Translations under genes and position numbers: made by a program
The notes under the pieces: generated by a model
Told to the model about the DNA's origin: nothing
Seen by the model: only the letters and a program-made list of their open reading frames with translations
The model's database searches: none
NCBI GenBank assembly: GCA_028291285.1
Contig: JAQGIJ010000453.1
Location: forward strand, 1 to 5,615
Direction: 5' to 3'
Origin: Phenylobacterium sp.
GTDB lineage: Bacteria; Pseudomonadota; Alphaproteobacteria; Caulobacterales; Caulobacteraceae
Length of the DNA stretch: 5,615 bases
In this document: positions 1 through 5,571 of the stretch, one piece after another
How the letters are laid out: each line of letters starts with the position of its first letter
Position numbering within the stretch: position 1 is the first letter of the stretch

Positions 1-117
1 CACGCTGCGCGCGGTGACGGTGCGCCAGCCCAGCCGGTCCAGGCCTTCCGCGAGGGGGCCGGCCAGGACGTCGTCACGCGCGACGATCAGCACTCGCGCC
101 TGGACGCTTGCCGCCAT
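1..117 (-). CDS. Partial N-terminus, possible response-regulator receiver domain protein
   Basis: Leftward gene cut by the window edge; only the first 39 residues are present. The ATG at 117-115 is preceded on its own strand by AGGGGGAA, a good ribosome binding site. The fragment has a hydrophobic strand (residues 9-13, VLIVA), an acidic pair D15-D16, an amphipathic helix (about 17-29, including LAEGLDRLG) and a second strand (WRTVTA, 31-36). This beta-alpha-beta order and the AEGL...G(W/Y)..VTA pattern resemble the start of a CheY-like receiver domain, which would make it a two-component signalling protein in the cytoplasm. The usual acidic pair directly after strand 1 is shifted: A13-R14 occupy its place. 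The receiver could therefore be atypical, or this may be another Rossmann-like fold. The phosphoacceptor Asp and any output domain lie outside the window, so the assignment is tentative. It is divergent from the SDR gene. Confidence 0.5.
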   Translation of the reverse strand, partial: MAASVQARVLIVARDDVLAGPLAEGLDRLGWRTVTARSV

Positions 118-237
118 TTCCCCCTAATCCCTGCCCGCTGGATGTCCGGTAGAGCACGGAATCGGACGCTCGCGAACAGGTAGTTGGTCCCAGGACCTGG
201 GGTTGCACAGCGGCCGAGCGCCGCGGGAAAGGTGGGG
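118..237. promoter_or_regulatory. Divergent intergenic region with short inverted repeats
   Basis: These 120 bases separate the leftward receiver-like gene from the rightward SDR gene, so promoters for both should lie here. I cannot identify convincing -35/-10 boxes. Two overlapping short inverted repeats are visible: GGTCC-CA-GGACC at 186-197 and CCAGG-A-CCTGG at 190-200. They end 37 bases before the SDR start and could be a repressor site, but arms of 5 bases are short enough to occur by chance in GC-rich DNA. The ribosome binding sites for the two genes lie at the two ends of the region. Confidence 0.35.
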
Positions 238-1014
238 ATGAGCCAGATTCTCTCAGGGCACACGGCGATGGTCACCGGCGCGTCGGGCGGTCTCGGGGCC
301 CACTTCGCGCGTCTGCTGGCCAGGAACGGCGCGGCCGTGGCGGTCGCCGCCCGCCGCGCGGACAAGGTCGAGGCGCTCGCCGGGGAGATCGCGGGCGAGG
401 GCGGCAAGGCGCTGGCGCTGAAGCTCGACGTGGCCGACGCCGACGCGATCGGCCCCGCCCTCGACGAGGTGGAGGCCAAGCTCGGCCCGCTGTCGATCAT
501 GATCAACAACGCCGGGGTGTCCGGCGAAGGCCTGGGCCTCGATATCTCCGTCGAGGACTGGGACAACACCTTCGCGGTCAACGTCCGCGGCGTGTTCATC
601 GGCGCGCGGGAGGCGGCGCGGCGGATGATCGCCTCGGGCGTCGCCGGCCGCGAAGAGGCGCGGATCGTCAACGTGGCCTCGATCGCCAGCCATACCGTGC
701 TGCCCGGCCTGCCGGCCTACTGCGCCTCCAAGGCCGCCGTCGCCATGCTGACCAAGAGCCTGGCGCGCGAATGGGCCCGGCGCGGGATCGCCATCAACGC
801 GCTCTGCCCGGGCTATATCGAGACCGACATCAACGCCGACTGGTTCAAGGAAGAGGGCGGGCAGAAGCAGGTGCGCGGCTTTCCGCGGCGCCGGCTGATG
901 AGCCCGGAGGACCTGGACGCCGCTTTCCTGATGCTGGTGGGGCCGGGCGCCCACGCCATCACCGGCAGCGTCATCACCGTCGACGACGGCCAGTCGCTGC
1001 CCGGCGGCGGCTGA
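238..1014 (+). CDS. SDR family NAD(P)-dependent oxidoreductase
   Basis: Complete classical short-chain dehydrogenase/reductase of 258 residues, a normal length for the family. It should be a soluble enzyme that interconverts a hydroxyl and a carbonyl using NAD(P)(H). Visible motifs in order are the cofactor-binding TGASGGLG at 13-20, A38-R39-R40 after strand 2 (basic residues suggest NADP(H) preference), D64-V65, NNAG at 90-93, and the catalytic tetrad N115, S148, Y161, K165 (YCASK). P191-G192 follows and a TVDDG segment lies near the C-terminus. The ATG at 238 is preferred over a TTG at 184 because the protein then starts a few residues before strand 1 and has GGAAAGGTGGGG upstream. It lies 21 bases before an alpha-methylacyl-CoA racemase gene, so co-transcription is likely and a hydroxyacyl-CoA or related lipid/steroid substrate is plausible. 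The substrate cannot be read from sequence; FabG-like ketoreductase activity is the main alternative. Confidence 0.95.
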   Translation: MSQILSGHTAMVTGASGGLGAHFARLLARNGAAVAVAARRADKVEALAGEIAGEGGKALALKLDVADADAIGPALDEVEAKLGPLSIMINNAGVSGEGLGLDISVEDWDNTFAVNVRGVFIGAREAARRMIASGVAGREEARIVNVASIASHTVLPGLPAYCASKAAVAMLTKSLAREWARRGIAINALCPGYIETDINADWFKEEGGQKQVRGFPRRRLMSPEDLDAAFLMLVGPGAHAITGSVITVDDGQSLPGGG

Positions 1015-1035
1015 GGAAACACGACGGAGCATCTC

Positions 1036-2186
1036 ATGCCCCAGGGGCCGCTCACAGGGCTGAAGGTGGTGGAGTTCGCGGGCCTGGGGCCTACGCCCTT
1101 CTGCGGCATGCTGCTCAGCGACCTCGGGGCGGACGTGCTCAGGATCGACCGCAAGGGCGCGACGGGGACCTGGTTCGCCGAGGTGGTGATCGCCCGCGGC
1201 CGCCGCTCCGTGGCGCTCGACATGAAGACGCCGGCGGGCGTCGAGGCCTGCCTGAGGCTGCTTGGCCAGGCCGACGCCCTGATCGAGGGCTTCCGGCCGG
1301 GCGTGATGGAGCGGCTGGGGCTTGGGCCGGAGGTCGTGCTGGGGCGCAATCCGCGGCTGGTCTACGGCCGGATGACCGGCTGGGGGCAGGACGGGCCGCT
1401 CGCCCAGGCGGCCGGCCACGACATCAACTACATCGCCCTTTCCGGCGCGCTCGCCGCGATCGGGACGGTGGAGAAACCCGTGCCCCCGCTCAATCTGGTG
1501 GGCGACTTCGGCGGCGGCGCCCTCTATCTCGCCTTCGGCCTCCTCGCCGCCGTCCTGCACGCCCGCGAGACCGGCCGAGGGCAGGTGGTGGACGCGGCGA
1601 TGACCGACGGCGCGGCCTCGCTGATGGGCATGATCTACGGGATGAAGGCGGTCGGCCTGTGGGGGCCGGAGCGGCGCGGCGCCCTGCTGGACGGGGCGCG
1701 CCCTTCTACGACACCTACCGCTGCGCCGACGGCGGCTGGATCTCGCTCGGGTCCATCGAGCCGCAGTTCTACGCCGAGATGCTGCGGCGCCTGGGACTGG
1801 ACGACCCGGAGTTCGCCCGCCAGCACGACAAGGCCGCCTGGCCGGCCCTCAAGGCCAAGGTCGCCGCCGTGGTCGCCACCCGCACCCGCGACGAATGGCG
1901 CGAGCGGCTGGAGGGGTCCGACGCCTGTTTCGCCCCGGTGCTCGATATGGACGAGGCGCCGGCCCATCCGCACAATGTCGCGCGCGGGACCTTCGTCGAG
2001 GTGGACGGCGTCGTCCAGCCGGCCCCCGCGCCGCGGTTCTCGCAGACGCCCGGCGCCATCCAGCGGCCGTCGCCCCGGGTGGGAGAACACGACCGCGAGG
2101 CCTTGCTCGACTGGGGCTTCACGCCGGCCGAGCTCGACGCCCTGGTCAGCGCCGGCGCGCTTTCCGCCGCGTCGGAGGTTTCCTGA
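1036..2186 (+). pseudogene. Alpha-methylacyl-CoA racemase (CaiB/BaiF family), frameshifted
   Basis: Racemase of the family III CoA-transferase superfamily, which epimerises 2-methylacyl-CoA thioesters by 1,1-proton transfer so that (2R) branched acyl-CoAs can enter beta-oxidation. The first frame starts at ATG 1036 (GGAG at 1026-1029) with [20 protein letters not shown], then GADVLRIDR (31-39) and [13 protein letters not shown] (84-96). It continues in frame to about residue 220. The catalytic residues, by analogy with the Mycobacterium tuberculosis enzyme (His126, Asp156, Glu241), are H128 (AGHDINY) and D157 (NLVGDFGGG), both before the break, and E242 (SIEPQFY) after it. The rest of the family sequence (GAPFYDTY onward, [22 protein letters not shown]) lies one frame over and ends at TGA 2184-2186. 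Adding one G to the GGGG run at 1693-1696 restores a 383-residue protein of normal length. As written, translation stays in the first frame, gives a Pro/Arg/Ser-rich tail and stops at 2224-2226. The frame is certainly broken; whether by mutation or sequencing error cannot be decided here. Confidence 0.9.
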
Positions 2187-2193
2187 CGCGCGT

Positions 2194-2212
2194 GTTCAGC
2201 CTGGGTTCAGCC
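2194..2212 (+). promoter_or_regulatory. Tandem GTTCAGCC direct repeat, candidate regulator site
   Basis: Two identical octamers, GTTCAGCC at 2194-2201 and 2205-2212, stand 11 bases apart start to start. This is one helical turn, the spacing typical of tandem half-sites bound by OmpR/PhoB-type response regulators. They begin just after the racemase stop and lie about 175-190 bases upstream of the YihY-type start. A CATAAC follows at 2221-2226 that could belong to a promoter. The repeat is seen directly; the regulatory role and the regulator are inference. Confidence 0.35.
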
Positions 2213-2300
2213 GCCGGGGCCCATAACCCACAACAGGCCGGTCGTCGCGCTCTCCCGTCCCTCGAAGCGGCGGACGGCCTGATGGAACGACACGCCCATC

Positions 2301-2335
2301 GGCGGCGCGCTACCTACCCAGGTGGCGCGCCGTTT
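2301..2335 (+). terminator. Strong hairpin between racemase and YihY-type genes
   Basis: Bases 2303-2315 pair with 2320-2332 to give a 13-pair stem with one T-G wobble (2311/2324) and a four-base loop ACCC. Two more G-T wobbles can extend it at 2301-2302. The stem is GC-rich (GGCGCGC on the left arm) and is followed by only three T residues (2333-2335). It lies about 115 bases after the racemase stop and 54 bases before the YihY-type start. It may terminate the SDR-racemase transcript. The short T tract makes that uncertain, and a 5'-leader structure of the next gene is the alternative. Confidence 0.45.
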
Positions 2336-2385
2336 CCATACTCGGCGCTTGCCAGCGGCGCGCGCGCCCCGCACCTTCCGCGCCG

Positions 2386-3342
2386 ATGAGGATCGGATCG
2401 AGTCTTCGACGGCTGGGCCGGGTGGACTGGGACCCGGTCCACGCGCTGCGGATCACGCTGCAGACCCTGATACGCGCTCTCGTGCGGCTGTGGGGCCGCG
2501 ACGTGATGCTGTTCACTGGCGGCGTCTCCTTCTTCATCATGCTGGCGATCTTCCCGGCGCTTGCCATCCTGGTGGGCCTCTACAGCCTGCTCGCCGACCC
2601 GGCGCAGGCTGCCAGCGAAGGCGAGGCGCTTTCGCGGCTGATGCCGGTGGGCGCCCGCGACATCTTCCGCAACGAGCTGCTGCGGCTGACCACCACGCCG
2701 CACGAGGCCATCTCCACCCAGAGCGGGCTGGCGCTGCTGATCGGCATCTACGCCGCCCACCGCGGCTTCAAGGCGCTGCTGGCGGGGCTCTCCTTCATCC
2801 ACGACGAGGACAAGCCGCGCGGCTTCGTCGGCTTCAACGTGCTGGCGCTGGTGGTGCTGGTGGCCACCTTCTCGGGCCTGGGCGTGATCTCGGCGGTCTT
2901 CTTCGGCCTGCGGGTGATGGGCTCGGCCTTCGAGCTGCGGCCGCTGCGCGGCGTCTCCTGGCTCTACAGCGAGTGGACCTGGGCGAGCGCGGCCCTGAGC
3001 GTGGGCCTGGCCTGCATCTACCGTTTCGCGATGTCCAGCCGGCCGGTGGACTGGCGCGCCTCGGCGATCGGCGGGGTGGCCGCGACGGCGCTGTGCCTCG
3101 GCGCATCCTGGGCGATCGCCTTCTATGTCGAGCAGGTGGCGCACCTGGGCGCGACCTACGGGTCCATCGCCACCGTGGTGATCTTCCTGATCTGGCTCTC
3201 CTGGAACGTGAACGCCATCTTCTTTGGCGGCGCGCTGGCCACCGAGGTGGAGCAGGCCCTCGACGCCATGGCGATCCACAGCCGGCCGCTGCTGTCGGAC
3301 CTGCGCGGCGCTAGGCCGCTGGTTTGGCCACCAAAAAACTAA
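2386..3342 (+). CDS. YihY/BrkB family (UPF0761) inner-membrane protein
   Basis: Complete protein of 318 residues in the YihY/virulence factor BrkB family, integral inner-membrane proteins of undefined molecular role; older annotations as ribonuclease BN are regarded as wrong. After a cytoplasmic basic N-terminus (1-40), about six hydrophobic segments are visible: about 43-69 (GGVSFFIMLAIFPALAILVG), 114-135, 148-174, 197-215, 225-248 and 258-285. The family hallmarks are FPAL after the first helix, the IYAAHRGFKALLAGLSFIHDE region (121-141) and the C-terminal YGSIATVVIFLIWLSWNVN...GGALATEVEQ block (258-290). The ATG at 2386 gives the usual family N-terminus but has no clear Shine-Dalgarno sequence. 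It overlaps the stop of a 35-codon open frame as ATGA, so weak, leaderless or coupled initiation is possible. It is probably transcribed separately from the racemase. Its 3' end overlaps the convergent TusA-like gene by 32 bases, in the codons for its last ten residues. Confidence 0.93.
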   Translation: MRIGSSLRRLGRVDWDPVHALRITLQTLIRALVRLWGRDVMLFTGGVSFFIMLAIFPALAILVGLYSLLADPAQAASEGEALSRLMPVGARDIFRNELLRLTTTPHEAISTQSGLALLIGIYAAHRGFKALLAGLSFIHDEDKPRGFVGFNVLALVVLVATFSGLGVISAVFFGLRVMGSAFELRPLRGVSWLYSEWTWASAALSVGLACIYRFAMSSRPVDWRASAIGGVAATALCLGASWAIAFYVEQVAHLGATYGSIATVVIFLIWLSWNVNAIFFGGALATEVEQALDAMAIHSRPLLSDLRGARPLVWPPKN

Positions 3343-3547
3343 GCGTCCCGTCCGTTTCGTCGCGCTCCAGAACCTCGGCGCCGGCCTCGGCGGCGAAGTG
3401 CGGCACGTCGATCCGCGCCATGGGATCGTCCGCCAGCAGGCGCACGCGGCCGCCCGCCGGCGCGGCCTCCAGCGCGCGCCGCAGCCGCAGCGTCGGCACC
3501 GGGCAGCGGTGGCCGCGGGCGTCGATCAGGATCTCGTCGGCCGGCAT
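3311..3547 (-). CDS. TusA/SirA-family sulfurtransferase-like small protein
   Basis: Leftward gene for 78 residues, ATG at 3547-3545 and TAG at 3313-3311. The protein begins with ILIDARGHRCPVPTLRLRRAL and carries the family CPxP signature as C15-P16-V17-P18. C15 corresponds to the cysteine that carries persulfide sulfur in TusA. The rest fits the small two-layer alpha/beta fold, with strand VRLLADDP (35-42), an ID(V)PHFAAEAGAEVLE segment (46-61) and a final strand TLSFLVAK (68-75). TusA relays sulfur for tRNA 2-thiouridine, molybdenum cofactor and related pathways; family members are diverse and the partner here is unknown. Upstream in-frame codons run into sequence antisense to the MFS gene and show no family similarity, so the ATG at 3547 is chosen, although its Shine-Dalgarno sequence is poor. 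The gene is divergent from the MFS transporter and its 3' end lies inside the end of the YihY-type gene. Confidence 0.88.
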   Translation of the reverse strand: MPADEILIDARGHRCPVPTLRLRRALEAAPAGGRVRLLADDPMARIDVPHFAAEAGAEVLERDETDGTLSFLVAKPAA

Positions 3548-3634
3548 GGCCCCGCGCTTACACCACAGCGCGCAAGGAACCCAAGCTTCGCCTTTGTGGT
3601 TGTGACCGTCACGTGGGGACGTGAGGGGAAACGG
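3548..3634. promoter_or_regulatory. Divergent promoter region, TusA-like / MFS
   Basis: These 87 bases must hold the start signals for both the leftward TusA-like gene and the rightward MFS gene. A perfect inverted repeat GTGAC-C-GTCAC lies at 3602-3612 and overlaps a CACGTG hexamer at 3610-3615. It is 22 bases upstream of the MFS start and could be a repressor operator. A second pair, ACCACA at 3562-3567 and TGTGGT at 3595-3600, is wider apart. The MFS ribosome binding site GAGGGGAA is at 3623-3630. No confident -35/-10 pair is visible. Confidence 0.4.
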
Positions 3635-5149
3635 ATGGGTCCGACGGGTGACACGTTCGAGACGGATGTGCCGGCCAGGCTGGATCGGCTGCCGTTTGCA
3701 CGCTTCCACTGGCTGGTGGTGGCCGCGCTCGGGATCACCTGGATCCTCGACGGGCTCGAGGTCACCCTGGTGGGCTCGCTGTCGCCGGCCATCGCCAGCC
3801 GCGACGCGCTCAACCTCACGCCCGGCCAGGTGGGGCTCACCGGCAGCGCCTACATCCTCGGCGCGGTGCTCGGGGCGCTGGTGTTCGGCCGGCTGACCGA
3901 CCGGCTGGGGCGGCGCAAGCTCTTCATCATCACCGTCGCGGTCTACATGACGGCCACGGTGGCCACCGGCTTCAGCTGGAACTTCTGGTCGTTCATGCTC
4001 TTCCGCTTCCTCACCGGCGCGGGCATCGGCGGCGAGTACGGGGCGGTGAACTCCGCCATCCAGGAGCTGATCCCCGCCCGCCGCCGCGGCTACACCGACC
4101 TGGCGGTCAACGGCAGCTTCTGGGTCGGCGCAGCGATCGGGGCGCTGGCCTCGCTGGTGGTGCTGAACCCGCAGACCGTGCCCCAGGCCTGGGGGTGGCG
4201 GCTCGCCTTCGTGGTGGGCGGCCTGCTGGCCACCGTGGTGATCTTCATCCGCCGGTTCATCCCGGAGAGCCCGCGCTGGCTGTTGACCCACGGCCGGCCC
4301 CAGGAGGCCGAAGCCATCGTCCGCGACATCGAACGCCGGATCGAGCGCCGCCGCGCCCTGCCGGCCATGCTGCGGCCCTTTCCGAAGCTCAGGTTCCGGC
4401 ATCGCGTGGGGACCAGCTGGGCCGAGATCGCCGCGACCCATTTCGTGCGCCACCCGCGGCGCACGGCGCTTGGCCTCACCCTGATGGCCACCCAGGCCTT
4501 CTGCTACAACGCCGTCTTCTTCACCTATGCGCTGATCCTCACCCGCTTCTACGGCATCGCCCCGGAGAACATCGGCTGGTTCATGCTGCCGTTCGCGCTG
4601 GGCAACTTCACCGGCCCGCTGCTGCTCGGCCGGCTGTTCGACAGTCTCGGGCGCAAGACCATGATCAGCGCCACCTACGCCGTGGCCGGAGTCCTGCTCT
4701 GCCTGACGGGGTGGATGTTCGCCGAGGGGCTGCTGACGGCCGAGAGCCAGACGCTGGCCTGGACGGTGATCTTCTTCTTCGCCTCCGCCGCGGCGAGCGC
4801 GGCCTATCTGACCGTGGGCGAGCTCTTCCCGCTGGAGACCCGGGCGGTCTCGATCTCGCTGTTCTACGCCTTTGGAACCCTGCTGGGCGGCGTGGCGGGG
4901 CCGGCGGTCTTCGGCGCCCTGATCCAGACCGGCTCGCGCGGCCAGATCCTGGTGGGCTATCTGCTGGGCGGCGGGCTGATGCTTCTGGCGGCCGTCGCCG
5001 AGCTGGTCTGGGGCGTCGCCGCCGAGCGCGCGCCGCTGGAGGAGGTGGCGCCGCCGCTGTCTCTCGCCGACGCCGACGAGCCGCCCGCCAGCGCGGGAGC
5101 GCCGTCGGCCCCCGCGCGGAGCGCCCGCAACGCATCGGCGCTGACCTGA
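3635..5149 (+). CDS. MFS transporter, sugar/metabolite:H+ symporter type
   Basis: Complete 504-residue major facilitator with a predicted twelve-helix inner-membrane topology. ATG 3635 follows GAGGGGAA with good spacing; longer in-frame starts would run back into the TusA-like region and lack support. The first helix contains D39-G40-L41-E42, comparable to the DGxD acidic motif of aromatic acid:H+ symporters such as PcaK. The loop 2-3 MFS signature is G85-R-L-T-D-R-L-G-R-R (85-94). R124 and GIGGEYGA (130-137) follow, then the sugar-transporter signature PESPRWL at 210-216 after helix 6. The second half repeats the signature as G332-R-L-F-D-S-L-G-R-K (332-341) and has GELFPLETRA near helix 10/11. 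The last 35 or so residues form an Ala/Pro/Ser-rich tail after the final helix, probably disordered and cytoplasmic. The substrate cannot be assigned: organic or aromatic acids and sugars are all possible. The gene appears monocistronic and ends just before a hairpin. Confidence 0.95.
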   Translation: MGPTGDTFETDVPARLDRLPFARFHWLVVAALGITWILDGLEVTLVGSLSPAIASRDALNLTPGQVGLTGSAYILGAVLGALVFGRLTDRLGRRKLFIITVAVYMTATVATGFSWNFWSFMLFRFLTGAGIGGEYGAVNSAIQELIPARRRGYTDLAVNGSFWVGAAIGALASLVVLNPQTVPQAWGWRLAFVVGGLLATVVIFIRRFIPESPRWLLTHGRPQEAEAIVRDIERRIERRRALPAMLRPFPKLRFRHRVGTSWAEIAATHFVRHPRRTALGLTLMATQAFCYNAVFFTYALILTRFYGIAPENIGWFMLPFALGNFTGPLLLGRLFDSLGRKTMISATYAVAGVLLCLTGWMFAEGLLTAESQTLAWTVIFFFASAAASAAYLTVGELFPLETRAVSISLFYAFGTLLGGVAGPAVFGALIQTGSRGQILVGYLLGGGLMLLAAVAELVWGVAAERAPLEEVAPPLSLADADEPPASAGAPSAPARSARNASALT

Positions 5150-5160
5150 TCGCAGGAAAG

Positions 5161-5188
5161 GAGACCGGCCGATAGCGGCCGGCCTCTT
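5161..5188. terminator. Hairpin terminator between convergent MFS and lipoprotein genes
   Basis: CCGGCCG at 5165-5171 pairs perfectly with CGGCCGG at 5176-5182 around the loop ATAG. After one A-C mismatch the stem extends by GAG (5161-5163) with CTC (5184-5186). It begins 11 bases after the MFS stop and is followed by TT then CGGTT on the plus strand. On the minus strand the outflow is TCTCCTTTCC, also pyrimidine-rich. The position between two convergent genes suggests termination of both transcripts. The T tracts are short, as is common in GC-rich genomes. Confidence 0.6.
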
Positions 5189-5220
5189 CGGTTCGGGGAG
5201 CCGATGGTCCCGATGGGCGC

Positions 5221-5571
5221 CTAGCCGGGCCCGGAACCGGAGCCGCCGGAGGCCCCGCCGGCTGCGCCGCCGGTCGTGCCCGTCCCGCCGCCGGGGGTCG
5301 AGGCGCCGCCGCTGGTGGAACCCATGGAGCCGCTGTTGGCGCCGGAGCTCGTGCCCGTCGCCCCGGGCGCGCCGCCGGTCGTGCTCATGTTTCCGCCGCC
5401 GGTCGTGTCGGTGCTGGTGGTCGTCGTGGTGGTGTTTGTCGAGGTGGCGTCGGCGGCGGCGGTGTTGGCCATGTCGTTGTTCTTCTTAGAACAACCCGCG
5501 ACCATCAGGGTGGATGCGGCCATTACGGCGCCGGTCGCCACGAGCGCCGTGCGCCAGGGTTCGGAAATCAT
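5221..5571 (-). CDS. Small low-complexity Gly/Thr/Ser-rich lipoprotein
   Basis: Leftward gene for 116 residues, ATG at 5571-5569 and TAG at 5223-5221, with GGAG 8 bases before the start on its strand. The N-terminus is a lipoprotein signal peptide: R7, a hydrophobic stretch from about 8 to 25 and the lipobox VAGC with the acylated cysteine at C27. Ser at +2 points to outer-membrane sorting by the Lol rule. The mature part begins SKKNN, has a Thr-rich run (45-57, six consecutive Thr at 47-52) and continues to the end in Gly/Ser/Thr/Ala with recurring TTGG units. It has no predicted folded domain and no cysteine other than C27. I recognise no family with known function; an envelope-exposed disordered or linker-like lipoprotein is the cautious reading. 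The lipobox, the Shine-Dalgarno sequence and an orderly stop near the hairpin support a real gene. The repetitive GC-rich body makes the length less certain. Confidence 0.72.
   Translation of the reverse strand: MISEPWRTALVATGAVMAASTLMVAGCSKKNNDMANTAAADATSTNTTTTTTSTDTTGGGNMSTTGGAPGATGTSSGANSGSMGSTSGGASTPGGGTGTTGGAAGGASGGSGSGPG
5266..5407 (-). repeat. Three copies of a 13-base repeat inside the lipoprotein gene
   Basis: The plus-strand sequence GCCGCCGGTCGTG occurs exactly at 5266-5278, 5371-5383 and 5395-5407. On the coding strand it encodes a Thr-Thr-Gly-Gly unit (DTTGGG, STTGGA, GTTGGA). The rest of the gene holds degenerate Gly/Ser/Thr codon repeats. Such a tract could expand or contract by slippage. 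Confidence 0.5.

Noticed and set aside
184..237. Upstream TTG extension of the SDR gene
   Set aside because: It adds 18 residues unlike the family before strand 1. The ATG at 238 has a good ribosome binding site and gives a standard length.
253..1560. A 435-codon open frame on the minus strand across the SDR and racemase genes
   Set aside because: It is antisense to two well-recognised genes, is rich in His/Arg/Gly/Asp as expected from GC-rich complementary codons, and shows no family motif.
1690..1705. Programmed -1 frameshift in the racemase
   Set aside because: No X-XXY-YYZ slippery heptamer is present, and this enzyme family is not known to use recoding.
2187..2385. A missed protein gene in the gap before the YihY-type gene
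   Set aside because: Only short shadow-like frames are present, without a recognisable motif. The region is better explained by the repeat, the hairpin and leader sequence.
3224..3634. Upstream extension of the MFS frame into the YihY-type and TusA-like genes
   Set aside because: The extension overlaps two real genes and carries no helix or family motif. The ATG at 3635 has a strong ribosome binding site.
3548..4453. Long minus-strand N-terminal extension of the TusA-like frame
   Set aside because: It is antisense to the MFS gene and His/Gly/Glu-rich without motifs. The TusA-type fold is complete from the ATG at 3547.
4195..5175. A 326-codon plus-strand frame inside the MFS gene
   Set aside because: It is an Arg/Pro/Gly/Ala-rich shadow in the wrong frame of a clearly conserved transporter.
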